From: Eriocheir sinensis
Taxonomy: Eukaryota > Arthropoda > Malacostraca > Decapoda > Varunidae
Length of the DNA stretch: 64,000 nt
Reading direction: 5' to 3'
Assembly: GCF_024679095.1 (NCBI RefSeq)
Contig: NW_026111750.1
Location: forward strand, 284,501 to 348,500
Below the pieces are notes generated by a model. The model was not told the DNA's origin. It saw only the letters and a program-made list of their open reading frames with translations, and did not search any database. A program made the translations under genes and the position numbers. Below are positions 13,522-22,393 of the stretch, piece after piece (position 1 is the first letter of the stretch; every line of letters starts with the position of its first letter).

Positions 13522-13589
13522 CGCAGGAGTCTGCAAGAGGCCGGTAGGCCTGTACGAGGCAGCTCCTTTGACCCTAAGCTCCCGTGTAT

Positions 13590-13991
13590 CTAACCCCACC
13601 TAATATCGCTGTCCATGAATTTATCTAGTCTATTTTTGAATGTGACAATTGTATTGGCACTCACCACATGACTGCTAAGCCTATTCCACTCATCCACCAC
13701 CCTATTAGTAAACCAATTTTTGCCTATGTCCCTGTTGAATCTGAATTTATCCAGTTTAAACCCGTTACTTCGTGTCCTACCCGGTTCTCTTACCAACAAA
13801 ACCTTATGAATGTCTCCCTTATTAAAGCCCTTCATCCATTTATAAACCTCGATCATGTCTCCACGCACCCTTCGCCTTTCTAGAGAATGCAAGTTTAACT
13901 GTTTGAGTCTTTCCTCGTATGGCAAGTTTCTCAACCCCTGAATCATCTTAGTCATCCTCCTCTGCACCGATTCTAACATTTTGATATCCAT
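13590..13991 (-). pseudogene. C-terminal domain of CR1-like ORF2
   Basis: A 133-residue open stretch with the conserved post-RT region of this LINE group: ESVQRRMTKMIQGLRNLPYE, RRRVRGDMIEVYKWMKGF, NRVVDEWNRLSSHVV and FKNRLDKFMDSD. It has a counterpart in the element at 4766-6572. It is separated from the RT block by frame breaks between 13991 and 14281, so it is a fragment of a broken ORF2 rather than a gene of its own. Confidence 0.85.
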
Positions 13992-14280
13992 TCTATAGTA
14001 GGGTGACCAGAACTGAACCGCATAGTCAAGATGAGGTCTAACTAATGCTAAATATAGTTTGAGGAAGACTTAGTGGCTTCTGTTGCTTACGCTCCTTGAA
14101 ATAAATCCCAGTACCCTATTAGCTCGATTTCTAGCTTGAATGCATTGTGCCCTTGGACGGAGATCAGAGCTCACTAAGACCCCTAAATCCCTCTCGCACC
14201 CAGACCTACTTATGAGAGTGTCATTTAAGCAATAGTTATGTGAGGGTTGTTCCTACCTACACTCAGAATACTGCACTTCC

Positions 14281-15464
14281 CTACATTGAACTCCATCTCC
14301 AATTTATCCGCCCAGTCAAATAATATGTGTATTTCACCTTGCTCATTCTAGTGTCCAGATCCGACTCTTTTACTCTACCGATCTTGGTATCATCTGCAAA
14401 TTTACTAACATCATTACTAATTCCTGTGTCTAAGTCATTGATATAAATAATAAACAAAAGTGGACCTAATACCGAACCTTGTGGGACCCCACTCGTAACA
14501 CATCCCCAGTCAGATCTTTTACCATTGATTTGCAATCTTTGCTTACTATTGCTAATCCACGCCTTGACCCAGTTCAAAACTTTACACTCTACTCCGTGAG
14601 CCTGTAATTTAAGCAACAGTCGTTGGTGAGGAACTTTGTCAAACGCTTTACTAAAATCAAGATAGATTACATCATAATTTTCATCTCTGTCAACCGCCTC
14701 AAATACTTTATTGTAGAAGAACAAGAGATTGGTGAGGCATGACCTACCTTTTGTGAACCCATGCTGCGAGTCGTGAATTGCTTATGTTTCTCTAAATGCT
14801 CCCTGAATGTTCCTGGCTATTATGGACTCCAGCATCTTCCCTATAACCGATGTTAAGCTAATTGGGCGATAGTTTGAAGCAACTGACCTGTCCCCTTTTT
14901 AAAAATCGGCGTCACATTAGCTACTTTCCATAGGCTCGGCACATAGTTGTATTTACCGACATCTTAAAGATGTCGGTTAGTGGGTCACTGATTATATCAC
15001 CTAGCTCCTTTAATACCCTCGGAAATATCCCGTCAGGACCTGGCGACTTGTTCTTCTTGCTTATCTATCTCATCCTGAACTACTTGCCTGGTAATGATTA
15101 TATCCTCAATTTATCGCCATCCCCGCCCTCGTACACCTGAACTCTTTCCGGTATAGTCGTTCGATCCTCCTGTGTGAATACTGAAAGGACGTAGTCGTTC
15201 AACAATGTGCTCATATTTTCGTAATTTTCTACTAGCTCCTCTGTGTTTGATTTCAGCGGTCCAATTTTCTCCCGTGTTTTTGTTCTATACATCTGAAAGA
15301 AGCCCTTAGGATTACTTTTCGCCTCATTTGCTACTTTGATCTCATAGTTCTTTTTGCTATCCTGGTGTTTTTCTTAACTAATCTAGATAGTTCGACGTAC
15401 CGGCCCCTGAGATGTGTTTCCCATTCTTTATTTTCTGATAAATTCTCTTTAACCCAATCTCGTG
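14281..15464 (-). pseudogene. Reverse transcriptase block of CR1-like ORF2, broken
   Basis: 14724-14281 is open and holds DVIYLDFSKAFDKVPHQRL (first catalytic Asp), SGVPQGSVLGPLLFIIYIND and SKFADDTKI (FADD, plus-strand bases 14389-14400). Upstream pieces of the same protein lie in other frames: 15292-15098 is the endonuclease-RT linker (MYRTKTREKIGPL), and the fingers region with its lysine-rich motif is scattered over 15060-14760. Several frameshifts and stops separate them. The catalytic aspartates are still encoded. Confidence 0.85.
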
Positions 15465-16500
15465 TTATAGTCCACGAGTCATCCACTTAGGATCATTGTT
15501 TTCTTTTCTAAGTGTTCGCTGTGGTATATGCTGTTCTTGCCCCTCTACTATTACTCTAACTAAATTATTGTAAGACATTTCTACCTGGTTCTCCTGGCTC
15601 TCCAATCCGCAGTTCTGGCCCTCATGAATCCCTAAATTATCCCAGTTTACCCCTTCAAGATATCTTCGAAGCCCCTCGTAGTTTACTCTTCTAAAATCTG
15701 GCACTAACACTGGGTTTGGATCACGGGTTACCGCCCAGTCTAACCTAAAACGAACCGTTCTGTGATCACTATTTCCAAACTCTCCGCCCACCTCCAACTC
15801 ACGTAGCAAGTTCCCATTATTGGTTAGGACTAAGTCTAATATGTTATCTCCTCTGGTAGGCTCAGTAACTACCTGCTTAAGGAAATTATCTTGTATAACT
15901 TCAAGAAAGTCCTCGGCTTCCAGGTCACCCACTAGATATTCCCAGTCTATATTCCTATAATTAAAGTCCCCCATTACGCAGACATTTCTACTCATACTCG
16001 CCCTGCCAATCTCCTGTAGTAATATACTCGTGTCCTGCCTGTTAAGGTTGGGTGGCCTGTATATAACTCCTAGAGTTAGTTTTTCTTTCCCTTTGTAAAC
16101 GTCCACCCAAACTGATTCTGAATCCATGTTAGTTTTGACTGAGTTGTTAACTAAACATTTAAGTGAGTCTTTAACATATAGCGCAACTCCACCTCCCTTT
16201 CTGCCCCTTCTGTCTTTGTGAAACATCTGATAAACCGTTATTTCAAATTCTGACCTAAAATTTCTATTAGCAAAGTCTATCCATGTCTCAGTGATCGCTA
16301 TTATGTCAAAATTTTCTGAACAAGCTTCACCCCTTAGTAAGTCTATCTTGTTTCTGAGGCTCCTGCTGTTAGTATAGAAGATTCTTAGCCTGTCCTCTGT
16401 TACTCCTCTAGAATTACTTCTAAGCTGCCTGGTTATATTATGAGCTAGATGTTCCCTCCCATTACTCCTCCCATTGCTCCCATTACTCCTCCCCCTCGCC
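15465..16500 (-). CDS. Endonuclease domain of CR1-like ORF2
   Basis: An apurinic-type (exonuclease-endonuclease-phosphatase fold) nuclease that nicks target DNA for target-primed reverse transcription. The open frame from the Met at 16226 gives 253 residues with YRPPN (56-60), MGDFNYRNIDW (85-95), LDLVLTN (130-136) and SDH (153-155, catalytic His). The frame stays open upstream of that Met: the N-terminal part (SRSLRNKIDLL, then AITETW with the catalytic Glu) is encoded at about 16260-16400 with no stop until close to the ORF1 end. The real ORF2 start therefore lies near 16500. A TAA at 15465-15467 ends it early, inside the usual linker, so it is a truncated ORF2. Confidence 0.85.
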
Positions 16501-16514
16501 TATACTAAAAATCC

Positions 16515-17999
16515 TCAGGGCACCAAGTGCTCGCTCAAGGAGTCTGAGAGAGCCTCAACACCCTTGAACGACAAGTGTATCCTGTCACGGGCGTAGAGGG
16601 TGTCGTTGCCAAAGAAGAGGTCCCAATTGTCGACGAACAGCCACCCATTGCGCTCGCAGTGCTCAGCAAGTCTGCTGTTCACTGCTATCGCCCTGGACAG
16701 CCATCCATCGCCAACGCCCCTCCTTGGCAGGACGCCACACACTACTGGTGACCCACCAGCGTCACGTATCCTGCCTAACAATTCTCTAAAACGCCTGAGA
16801 AGGTCCTCGCTTGGCACACGAGAAACGTCGTTTCCGCCACCGCTGAGAAAGACAATGGGTTCGATCCTCGCTTGCCATACACGCCTCAATCCTGTCTGAT
16901 ATATGGCCCACCCTGCCCCTGAACACACCTCGTCCTGTTCTTATCCTTGGAGCAAAAATACCTGTCAACATAACGAACCGGACTATCACCAACAACGAGA
17001 ACCCGAGGGTGGGATGGGGGGCCAGGTGGGTGGTGTGAGGGGGGGCGGGGAGTGCGGGAAGGGAGGAGAGGGACCTGCTGTGAAGAACGAGGAGAAATTG
17101 TGGAAGAGGTGGAAGGTGGAAAGGGGGAGGAGGAGGAGGAAGAGGAAGAAGTAGAAAGGGAGGGTGAGGTGGTGGAGGGAGGAATGGACGAGGAGAGGGA
17201 GGAGGAAGATGGGGAAAGGGAAGGTAAGGGACAGGTGTTGGAGGGAGGGACGAGCGAGGAGGCGGAGGACAAGGAGGAGAAAGAGGGAGAGGAGGAGGAG
17301 GAGGAGAGGGCGGGAAGAGGGGAGAGGGGGGACAAGAGGAAGGCGAGGAATTTGAGGCGGAGGAGGAGGAGGAGGAGGAGGAGGAGGAGGAGGAAGTAGT
17401 AGTAGGTGAAAGTGAGAGGAGGTGGGGAGGGAGGGACGGACGAGAAGAGGGAGGAGGAAGAGGGGAAGGGGAAGGTGAAGGACAGGTGTGGGAGGGAGGA
17501 CGAGCGAAGTGGCGGAGGACAAGGAGGAGGAAGAGGGAGAGGAGGAGGAGGAGGAGGTGGGAGGGGAGAGGGGAGAGGGGGACGGAGGAGGAAGGAGGAG
17601 GAGGAGGAGGAGGAGGAGGAGGAGGAGGAAGAGGAGGAAGAAGGAGAAGGAGGGTGGGAAGGGAGATCGGAGATGGTCGAGGAGGAGGAGGAGGAGGATG
17701 GGAGGGGCTGCTGTGTGGTTGAAGACAATACTAGAGGGAGGAGGACGAGGAAGAAGAGGAAGGGGAGGGGAGGAGGACGAGGAAGAAGAGGAAGGGGAGG
17801 AGGAGGAGGCGGGGCTTGTTGCTGCTGCACTAACCAGTAAGTGTACCTGGGCGGCGAGAGTCGTAACCCTATTCTCTAACTCTATGATCCTCTGATCATC
17901 CTTCTGAGTCTTAACGCAGAACCTACAAACGTCCTTGGAAAGAAAGTACTGCTTGGCCATGCGAAGGCCACACCCAGAACAACGCTTGAGGGACGTCAT
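16515..17999 (-). pseudogene. CR1-like ORF1: zinc-binding, coiled-coil, Ser/Pro-rich and SGNH esterase
   Basis: Starting at the ATG at 17999 (MTSLKRCSGCG), the protein has two CxxC pairs (CSGC, CRFC) within about 30 residues and a short coiled coil (IIELENRVTTLAAQVHLLV). A roughly 250-residue Ser/Pro/Leu low-complexity stretch (17815-17040) follows, then an SGNH-hydrolase-like domain. In the latter, GDS lies at plus bases 16982-16990 (VVGDSPVRYVDRYFC), GGND at 16824-16841 (SGGGNDVSRVP) and the DxxH pair in DRIHLSFKG near 16574-16590. All SGNH catalytic blocks are recognisable, but three frames are needed (breaks near 17000 and 16900). CR1-group ORF1 proteins with an esterase domain are established; the role in retrotransposition is thought to involve membrane or lipid association. 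It ends at 16515, just before ORF2. Confidence 0.82.
17040..17815. repeat. Purine-rich (GGA/GAG)n low-complexity tract within ORF1
   Basis: About 775 bases almost entirely G and A on the plus strand, with GGA, GAG and longer GA-rich blocks repeated imperfectly. A larger segment appears duplicated: the groups ending near 17160-17400 and 17400-17640 share GGGAGG.ACG.ACGAG and GTGAAGGACAGGTG-type words. On the LINE strand it encodes the Ser/Pro/Leu stretch of ORF1; the Glu/Arg/Gly-rich open frames on the plus strand are shadows. Confidence 0.9.
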
Positions 18000-18094
18000 G
18001 GTGAAGATATGGGCGAGGCAAGACGGAAACAATTAGGCGCGTTAAGACGATAACAAAGTACGCAGCTGCGGTGAGGACGTCAGGTCAAAAAAAA

Positions 18095-18637
18095 TACACC
18101 TTCACCTTCGTCAGATTAGTGCAGTCCAGCTTTTCACCAGCATAGCTGTAACACCTCCAAGCCTCTCTGCAGCATATACGACCTTTTGATTCCCTTTGAG
18201 CCAAAGAGTGCCACCTTCCTACAACTTCACCTTCCTAGAGAGCCAGATTAGTGCAGTCCAGTCGTTCACTATCATAGATATAACACCTCCAAGCCTCTCT
18301 GCAGCACATGGCACCTTCTGATTCCCTAGCACTGAGCCAGAGACTGCCACTTTCCTACACCTTCACATTTTTACAGGGTCAGAATAGTGCAGTCTAGCCA
18401 ATCACTAGCATAGTTATAACACCTCCAAGCCTCATTGCAGCACATGGCACCTTCTTTTTCCTGAGCATTGAGCCAGAGAGTGCCACATTCCTACAGGTCA
18501 GATTAGTGCTGTCCAGCCTTTCACTAGCATAGGTATAACACATACAAGCCTCTCTGCAGCACATGACACCTTCTGATTCCCTATGAATGAGCCAGATAGT
18601 GCCACCTTTCTACAGTGTCAGATTACTGCAGTCCAGC
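18095..18637. repeat. Satellite block 6
   Basis: About four units of the 118/136-bp satellite between the CR1-like LINE 5' end and the Ty3-type LTR; the left edge is TACACCTTCACC and the right edge GCAGTCCAGC. Confidence 0.92.
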
Positions 18638-18810
18638 TGTTGTATAGTCATTACACCTCAGCGGCACCGAAGCACTGAGCTGCTGCTCTTCGGAACAGCA
18701 ATCCGATGATACATGTACTGCCAAGGCCCGAGGATCGGACATTCCCTGTCTGGCCTCTTTATAGAATACATCGCAACCCCGCTCCTTCGTGTGTCATTCA
18801 CTCCTCAACA
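18638..18810 (+). repeat. Putative 5' LTR (173 bp)
   Basis: Begins TGTTGTATAG at the satellite edge and ends CTCAACA just before the primer-binding-like site, giving TG...CA termini. A TATA-like TTTATAGA lies at about 18758-18765, a plausible core promoter. There is no second copy in the window to confirm the boundaries. Confidence 0.55.
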
Positions 18811-18812
18811 CG

Positions 18813-18830
18813 TGGCGACGAGGATGGGAT
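18813..18830 (+). promoter_or_regulatory. Putative primer-binding site
   Basis: TGGCGACGAGGATGGGAT starts two bases after the LTR end with the TGG expected to pair with a tRNA CCA end. Similar sequence follows the 5' LTR of many Ty3/Gypsy elements, as I recall it; the tRNA is not identified. Confidence 0.55.
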
Positions 18831-18864
18831 TCTGAAGGAATCAAGTGAAACCCTGAGGACGAGA

Positions 18865-19635
18865 ATGGGAGCAATAATTGGAGCGGTGGAGCAGTACTCA
18901 GGGGGAGAAGATTTCGAGGCCTATACAGAAAGGTTCGAAGAGTTCCTGGAGGTCAGTAATATCACCGAGGAGAATCGGAAACGGGCGTTGCTCCTGACTG
19001 TCTGCGGCCCGACGGTGTATCAATTACTGAGGAACCTGTGCGCCCTGGGGAAACCCTCTGAGAGGACACTGAAGGAATTGATTCGTCTCGCTACTCAGCA
19101 CTATGCGCCCAAAGTTTCAGTGGTGGTGGAAAGGTTCAAATTCAACTCTGAAAATCAAAGGGAAACCCTGACAATCAGCAGTTACGTGGCAGAACTGAAG
19201 AGGAAAGCTTCCAACTGCAGCTTTGGGGCAAACTTAACAGAGCAGCTTCGAGAAAGATTCGTCGGTGGAGTGTCGAGTGAACAGATCCGGCGGAGGCTGT
19301 TACGAGAGGGCGACGACTTAACTTGGGACAAAGCGTGCAAACTGGCATTATCGATGGAGGCAGCAACCACGGAGGCGAAGGTGCTGGGAGGGGAGCACAA
19401 AGAAGCCCAGGTGAACAGAGTGGAGCCGCCGCGAACGAAGCCCGGGGACCAGAAAGAACCAACGAGCAGGTGGGACAAGGCCAGGTTGCAAAACAAGTAC
19501 TTGCCTCGTGAGGGGGCACGTAGTAGTGTAACTTGTAATCGGTGTGGCAGTAGCTACCACAAGGCAACGGAGTGCCCATTTAAGGATAGGGAATGCTTCA
19601 GGTGCAGTCGTAAAGGCCACACCAGGCGAATGTAA
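18865..19635 (+). CDS. gag: Gag polyprotein fragment with zinc knuckle
   Basis: The likely start is the ATG at 18865 (MGAIIGAVEQYSGG), because the frame upstream of it is leader/LTR sequence. The 256-residue product has a capsid-like helical region (DFEAYTERFEEFLEVSNI, RKRALLLTVCGPTVYQLLR, YVAELKRKASNCSFG) and then a basic linker. A CX2CX4HX4C knuckle follows (CNRCGSSYHKATEC, near 19540-19580), and a second knuckle starts (CFRCSRKGH) but is cut by a frameshift and a TAA at 19633-19635. Another frame carries on for about 40 residues to 19753. Gag of Ty3-type elements packages the RNA genome. With no pol it cannot mobilise itself. Confidence 0.82.
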   Translation: MGAIIGAVEQYSGGEDFEAYTERFEEFLEVSNITEENRKRALLLTVCGPTVYQLLRNLCALGKPSERTLKELIRLATQHYAPKVSVVVERFKFNSENQRETLTISSYVAELKRKASNCSFGANLTEQLRERFVGGVSSEQIRRRLLREGDDLTWDKACKLALSMEAATTEAKVLGGEHKEAQVNRVEPPRTKPGDQKEPTSRWDKARLQNKYLPREGARSSVTCNRCGSSYHKATECPFKDRECFRCSRKGHTRRM

Positions 19636-19750
19636 TGTGTCCACGGCGAGGCAGAGTAAATAGCGTGGATGATGAGGAGCAAGAGATTAGTGATGAGGAA
19701 GAGAGGGTGGAGGTGTTTGGTATTTTACAGCTGCCTGGACAACAGCCTGG

Positions 19751-20369
19751 ATAACACCTCCAAGCCTCTCTGCAGCACATGACACCTGATTCCCTAGCAC
19801 TGAGCCAGAAAGTGCCACCTTCCTACACCTTTACTTTCCTACAGGGTCAGATAAGTGCAGTCCAGCCTTTCATTAGCATAGTTATGACACCTCCAAGCCT
19901 CTATGTAGTACATGACACCTTCACTTTTGATTCACTAGCCCTGAGCCAGAGAGTGCCACCTTCCTACACAATCACCTTCGTACCTGGTCAGATTAGTGCA
20001 GTCCAGCTTACACTAGCATAGTTATAACACATCCAAGCCTCTCTCCAGCAAATGACACCTTGTGACTCCCTAGCACTGAGGCAGTGCCAGCTTCCTACAG
20101 GATGAGATTAGTGAAGTCAAGCCTTTCACTTGCATAGTTACAAAACCTCCTAGCCTCTCTGCAGCTCATACGACCTTTTGATTCCCTAGCACTGAGCCAA
20201 AGAGTGCCACCTTCCTACAACTTCACCCCCTAGAGGGCGAGATTAGTGCAGTCCAGTCGTTCACTATCATAATTATAACACCTCCAAGCCTCTCTGCAGC
20301 ACATGACACCTTCTGATTCCCTAGCACTGAGCTTTAGAGTGACACTTTCCTATAGGGTCAGATTAGTGC
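19751..20369. repeat. Satellite block 7
   Basis: About five units of the 118/136-bp satellite, entering at ATAACACCTCC and ending at AGATTAGTGC where jockey-type copy C begins. Confidence 0.93.
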
Positions 20370-20418
20370 GGGTGATCTTGGACATATTCCTCTTACTCAT
20401 CCCCCCTCCTACTCCTTT

Positions 20419-22322
20419 ATGCCTGTTATTAGGATTTTTAGGAATGATGTTTTCTATGCCCTCTCTGACCTCAACTCTCAGAAGGCTTATGGACCTGATA
20501 GAGTGTCTCCTATTGTCCGTAAAAACAGTACCTGGTCAAACTCTCTCGCCTCTGCCTATCAACATCTACCTTTCCTTCCAGCTGGAAGTACGCCTTCGCA
20601 AAGCCTGTGCCTAGGAAGGGTGACCGTTCCAATCCCTCAAACTACCGCCCTATAGCTTTACTTTCCTGTGTATCTAAAGCTTTTGAATCAATCCTTAACC
20701 GGAAGATTCAAAAGCACCTTTCCACTTTTAATCTTCTATCTGACCGCTGGTATGGGTTCCACATGGGGCGTTCTACTGGCGATCTTCTTGCTCTCTTAAC
20801 TGATTCTTGGTCATCTTTTCTTAGCCGTTTCGGTGAAACTTTCTATGTTGCGCTAGACATATCGAAAACACTCGATAGAGTCTTGCACAAGTCTTTGCTT
20901 TCTAAACTGACCTCTTTCGGATTCTATCCTTCTCTCTGTTCCTTTATCTCTAGTCTACTTTCCGGCCGTTCTATCTCTGCGGTGGTAGACGGTCACTGTT
21001 CTCAGGAACTTATTAACATTGGTGTTCCACAGGGCTCTGTCCTATCACCCACTATCCTCCTGTTATTCTTCAATGATCTTCTTTCCATAACAAACTGTCC
21101 TATCCACTCATACGCTGATGACTCCACTCTGCATTATTCAATTTCTTTCAATAGAGAACTCTCTTAACAGGAATTACATGACTCCAAGCTGGAGGCTGCA
21201 GAACGCTTAACCTCAGACCTTACTAACATTTCCGAGTGGGGTAAAAGGAACCTTGTGCACTTTTTAGTTTTTTACGTCGCGGCCTATTGCGCCGGTAGGC
21301 TTCTTCCTGCCGGATCCTGATTGTCGGTCCAAGGCTTCTTCCCAGTGGGTCCTGATGGTCGGCCCAGCCCGTTCTGGCACAGGCGAGTGTTTATAGTGGC
21401 GCCATCTTGCATTGGCTCATGCTGCCCTCCCGGAGCTCATCTTTAATCCTAGAATCTGGAGTCCGGGTTGATAGGTGGTCTTCTGGACAGCATGTGGGTA
21501 GTTTTAAGCCAGTCGGCGGCCGCTGAAAAATCCTAGCTTGGTAGCATCAGTCGGGGATCGAACTCGTGTCTTCCTAAACGCGGGACCGTCTCGCTATCCG
21601 TTCAGCCACCGCCTCTGTAGTGCATCAAAAACACAATTTATCCACTTATCAACTCGACGCAATCTTCCAAACACCCTTACCCCCGATTATTCGACAACAC
21701 TCAGCTGTCACCATCTTCAACACTAAACATCCTCGGTCTATCCTCAACTCAAAATCTTAACTGAAAACTTTACATCTCGTCTCTCACTAAATCAACTTCT
21801 TCAAAGTTGGGCGTTCTGTATCGTCTCCGCCAGTTATTCTCCCCCGCACACATGCTATCCATATACAGTGGCATTGTTCGAACTCGTATGGAGTATGCAT
21901 CTCATGTGTGTTGGGGCTCTACTCACACAGCTCTCTTGGACAGAGTGGAGTCTAAGGCTCTTCGTCTCATCAGCTCTCCTCCTCATACTGATAGTCTTCG
22001 ACCTCTTAATTTCCGCCGCAATGTTGCCTCCCTTTCTATCTTCTATCGATATTTTCAGGCTGACTGCTCTTCTGAACTTGCTAACTGCTTGCCTCCCCCC
22101 ATCCCGCGGCCCCGGTGCACCCGACTTTCTACTCATGGTCATCCCTATACTGACCAAACCCCTTATGCAAGAGTTAACCAGCATAATCACTCTTTTATCT
22201 CTCACGTGGGTAAACTCTGGAACAATCCTACTTCTTTTGTATGTCCTCCTGCCTACGACTTGAAAACCTCTCCTCCCGAAATTGACCTCTCTTTCGGCCA
22301 CCTCTTTGGATTCTTTTTGTGA
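20419..22322 (+). pseudogene. Reverse transcriptase of jockey-type copy C, interrupted
   Basis: 20607-21167 gives 186 residues of RT: GDRSNPSNYRPIALLS, FHMGRSTGDLLA, ALDISKTLDRVLHKS (first Asp kept, but the usual KAFDRVW is altered), IGVPQGSVLSP and YADD at 21111-21122. The frame stops soon after, and a SINE splits the protein before the C-terminal domain. That domain continues at 21807-22322 (VLYRLRQLFSPAHML, ALLDRVESKALRLISSPP, HVGKLWNN). A piece of the start (20419-20655) lies in another frame. Not functional. Confidence 0.86.
21260..21619 (-). mobile_element. tRNA-derived SINE, inserted in jockey-type copy C
   Basis: A 360-bp element on the minus strand. Its head reads like a tRNA: an A-box-like TGGCTGAACGGATAGCG (plus bases 21592-21608 reversed) and a B-box-like GAGTTCGATCCCC (21553-21565 reversed), spaced as in RNA polymerase III promoters. 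The 3' end is A-rich (plus strand TTTTTAGTTTTTTA at 21261-21274). A 5-base duplication GTGCA flanks it (21255-21259 and 21620-21624), and copy A of the host LINE lacks the insert. The body holds an internal near-repeat with GGGTCCTGATGGTCGG-type words. Confidence 0.82.
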
Positions 22323-22393
22323 GCAGCGAGTAGCGGGCTTTTTTTTATTATTGCTTACTTTACCCTTGAGCTGTCTCATTTGTTGTAAAAAAA

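Larger units (their letters stand above)
13498..18094 (-). mobile_element. CR1-like LINE, near full length (ORF1 + ORF2), decayed
   Basis: A 4.6 kb minus-strand element. In its own 5' to 3' order it has a short leader (18094-18000), ORF1 with zinc-binding cysteines, coiled coil, low-complexity stretch and SGNH-type esterase (17999-16515), ORF2 with endonuclease (about 16500-15465), RT (to 14281) and C-terminal domain (to 13590), and a 3' end with an 8-bp tandem tail. An ORF1 esterase and a short 3' tandem tail are known traits of the CR1/L2 group. The flanks are satellite: CCTTCCTACA on one side and TACACCTTCACC on the other, together an uninterrupted unit. Confidence 0.88.
18638..19750 (+). 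mobile_element. Ty3-type LTR retrotransposon fragment (5' LTR + gag)
   Basis: A truncated element on the plus strand with a 5' LTR-like segment, a primer-binding-like site and gag. The satellite resumes at 19751 directly after the zinc-knuckle region, so protease, RT, integrase and the 3' LTR are absent. Confidence 0.75.
20370..22393 (+). mobile_element. Jockey-type non-LTR retrotransposon, copy C, with nested SINE
   Basis: Third copy of the family seen at 2872-4765 and 9247-11474, plus strand, most strongly 5'-truncated (it starts just before the RT domain). It keeps the family 3' end (GAGCAGCGAGTAGCGGGC, then a T-rich stretch and TTGTTGTAAAAAAAA) at 22320-22393. A SINE interrupts it at 21260-21619. 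Confidence 0.87.

Noticed and set aside
17052..17895. Glu/Arg/Gly-rich frames on the plus strand resembling acidic nuclear proteins
   Set aside because: They are the antisense of the Ser/Pro-rich part of the LINE ORF1.
21540..21620. A functional tRNA gene
   Set aside because: A- and B-box-like segments are present, but the sequence is joined to a SINE body with an A-rich end and target duplication, so it is a tRNA-derived SINE head.
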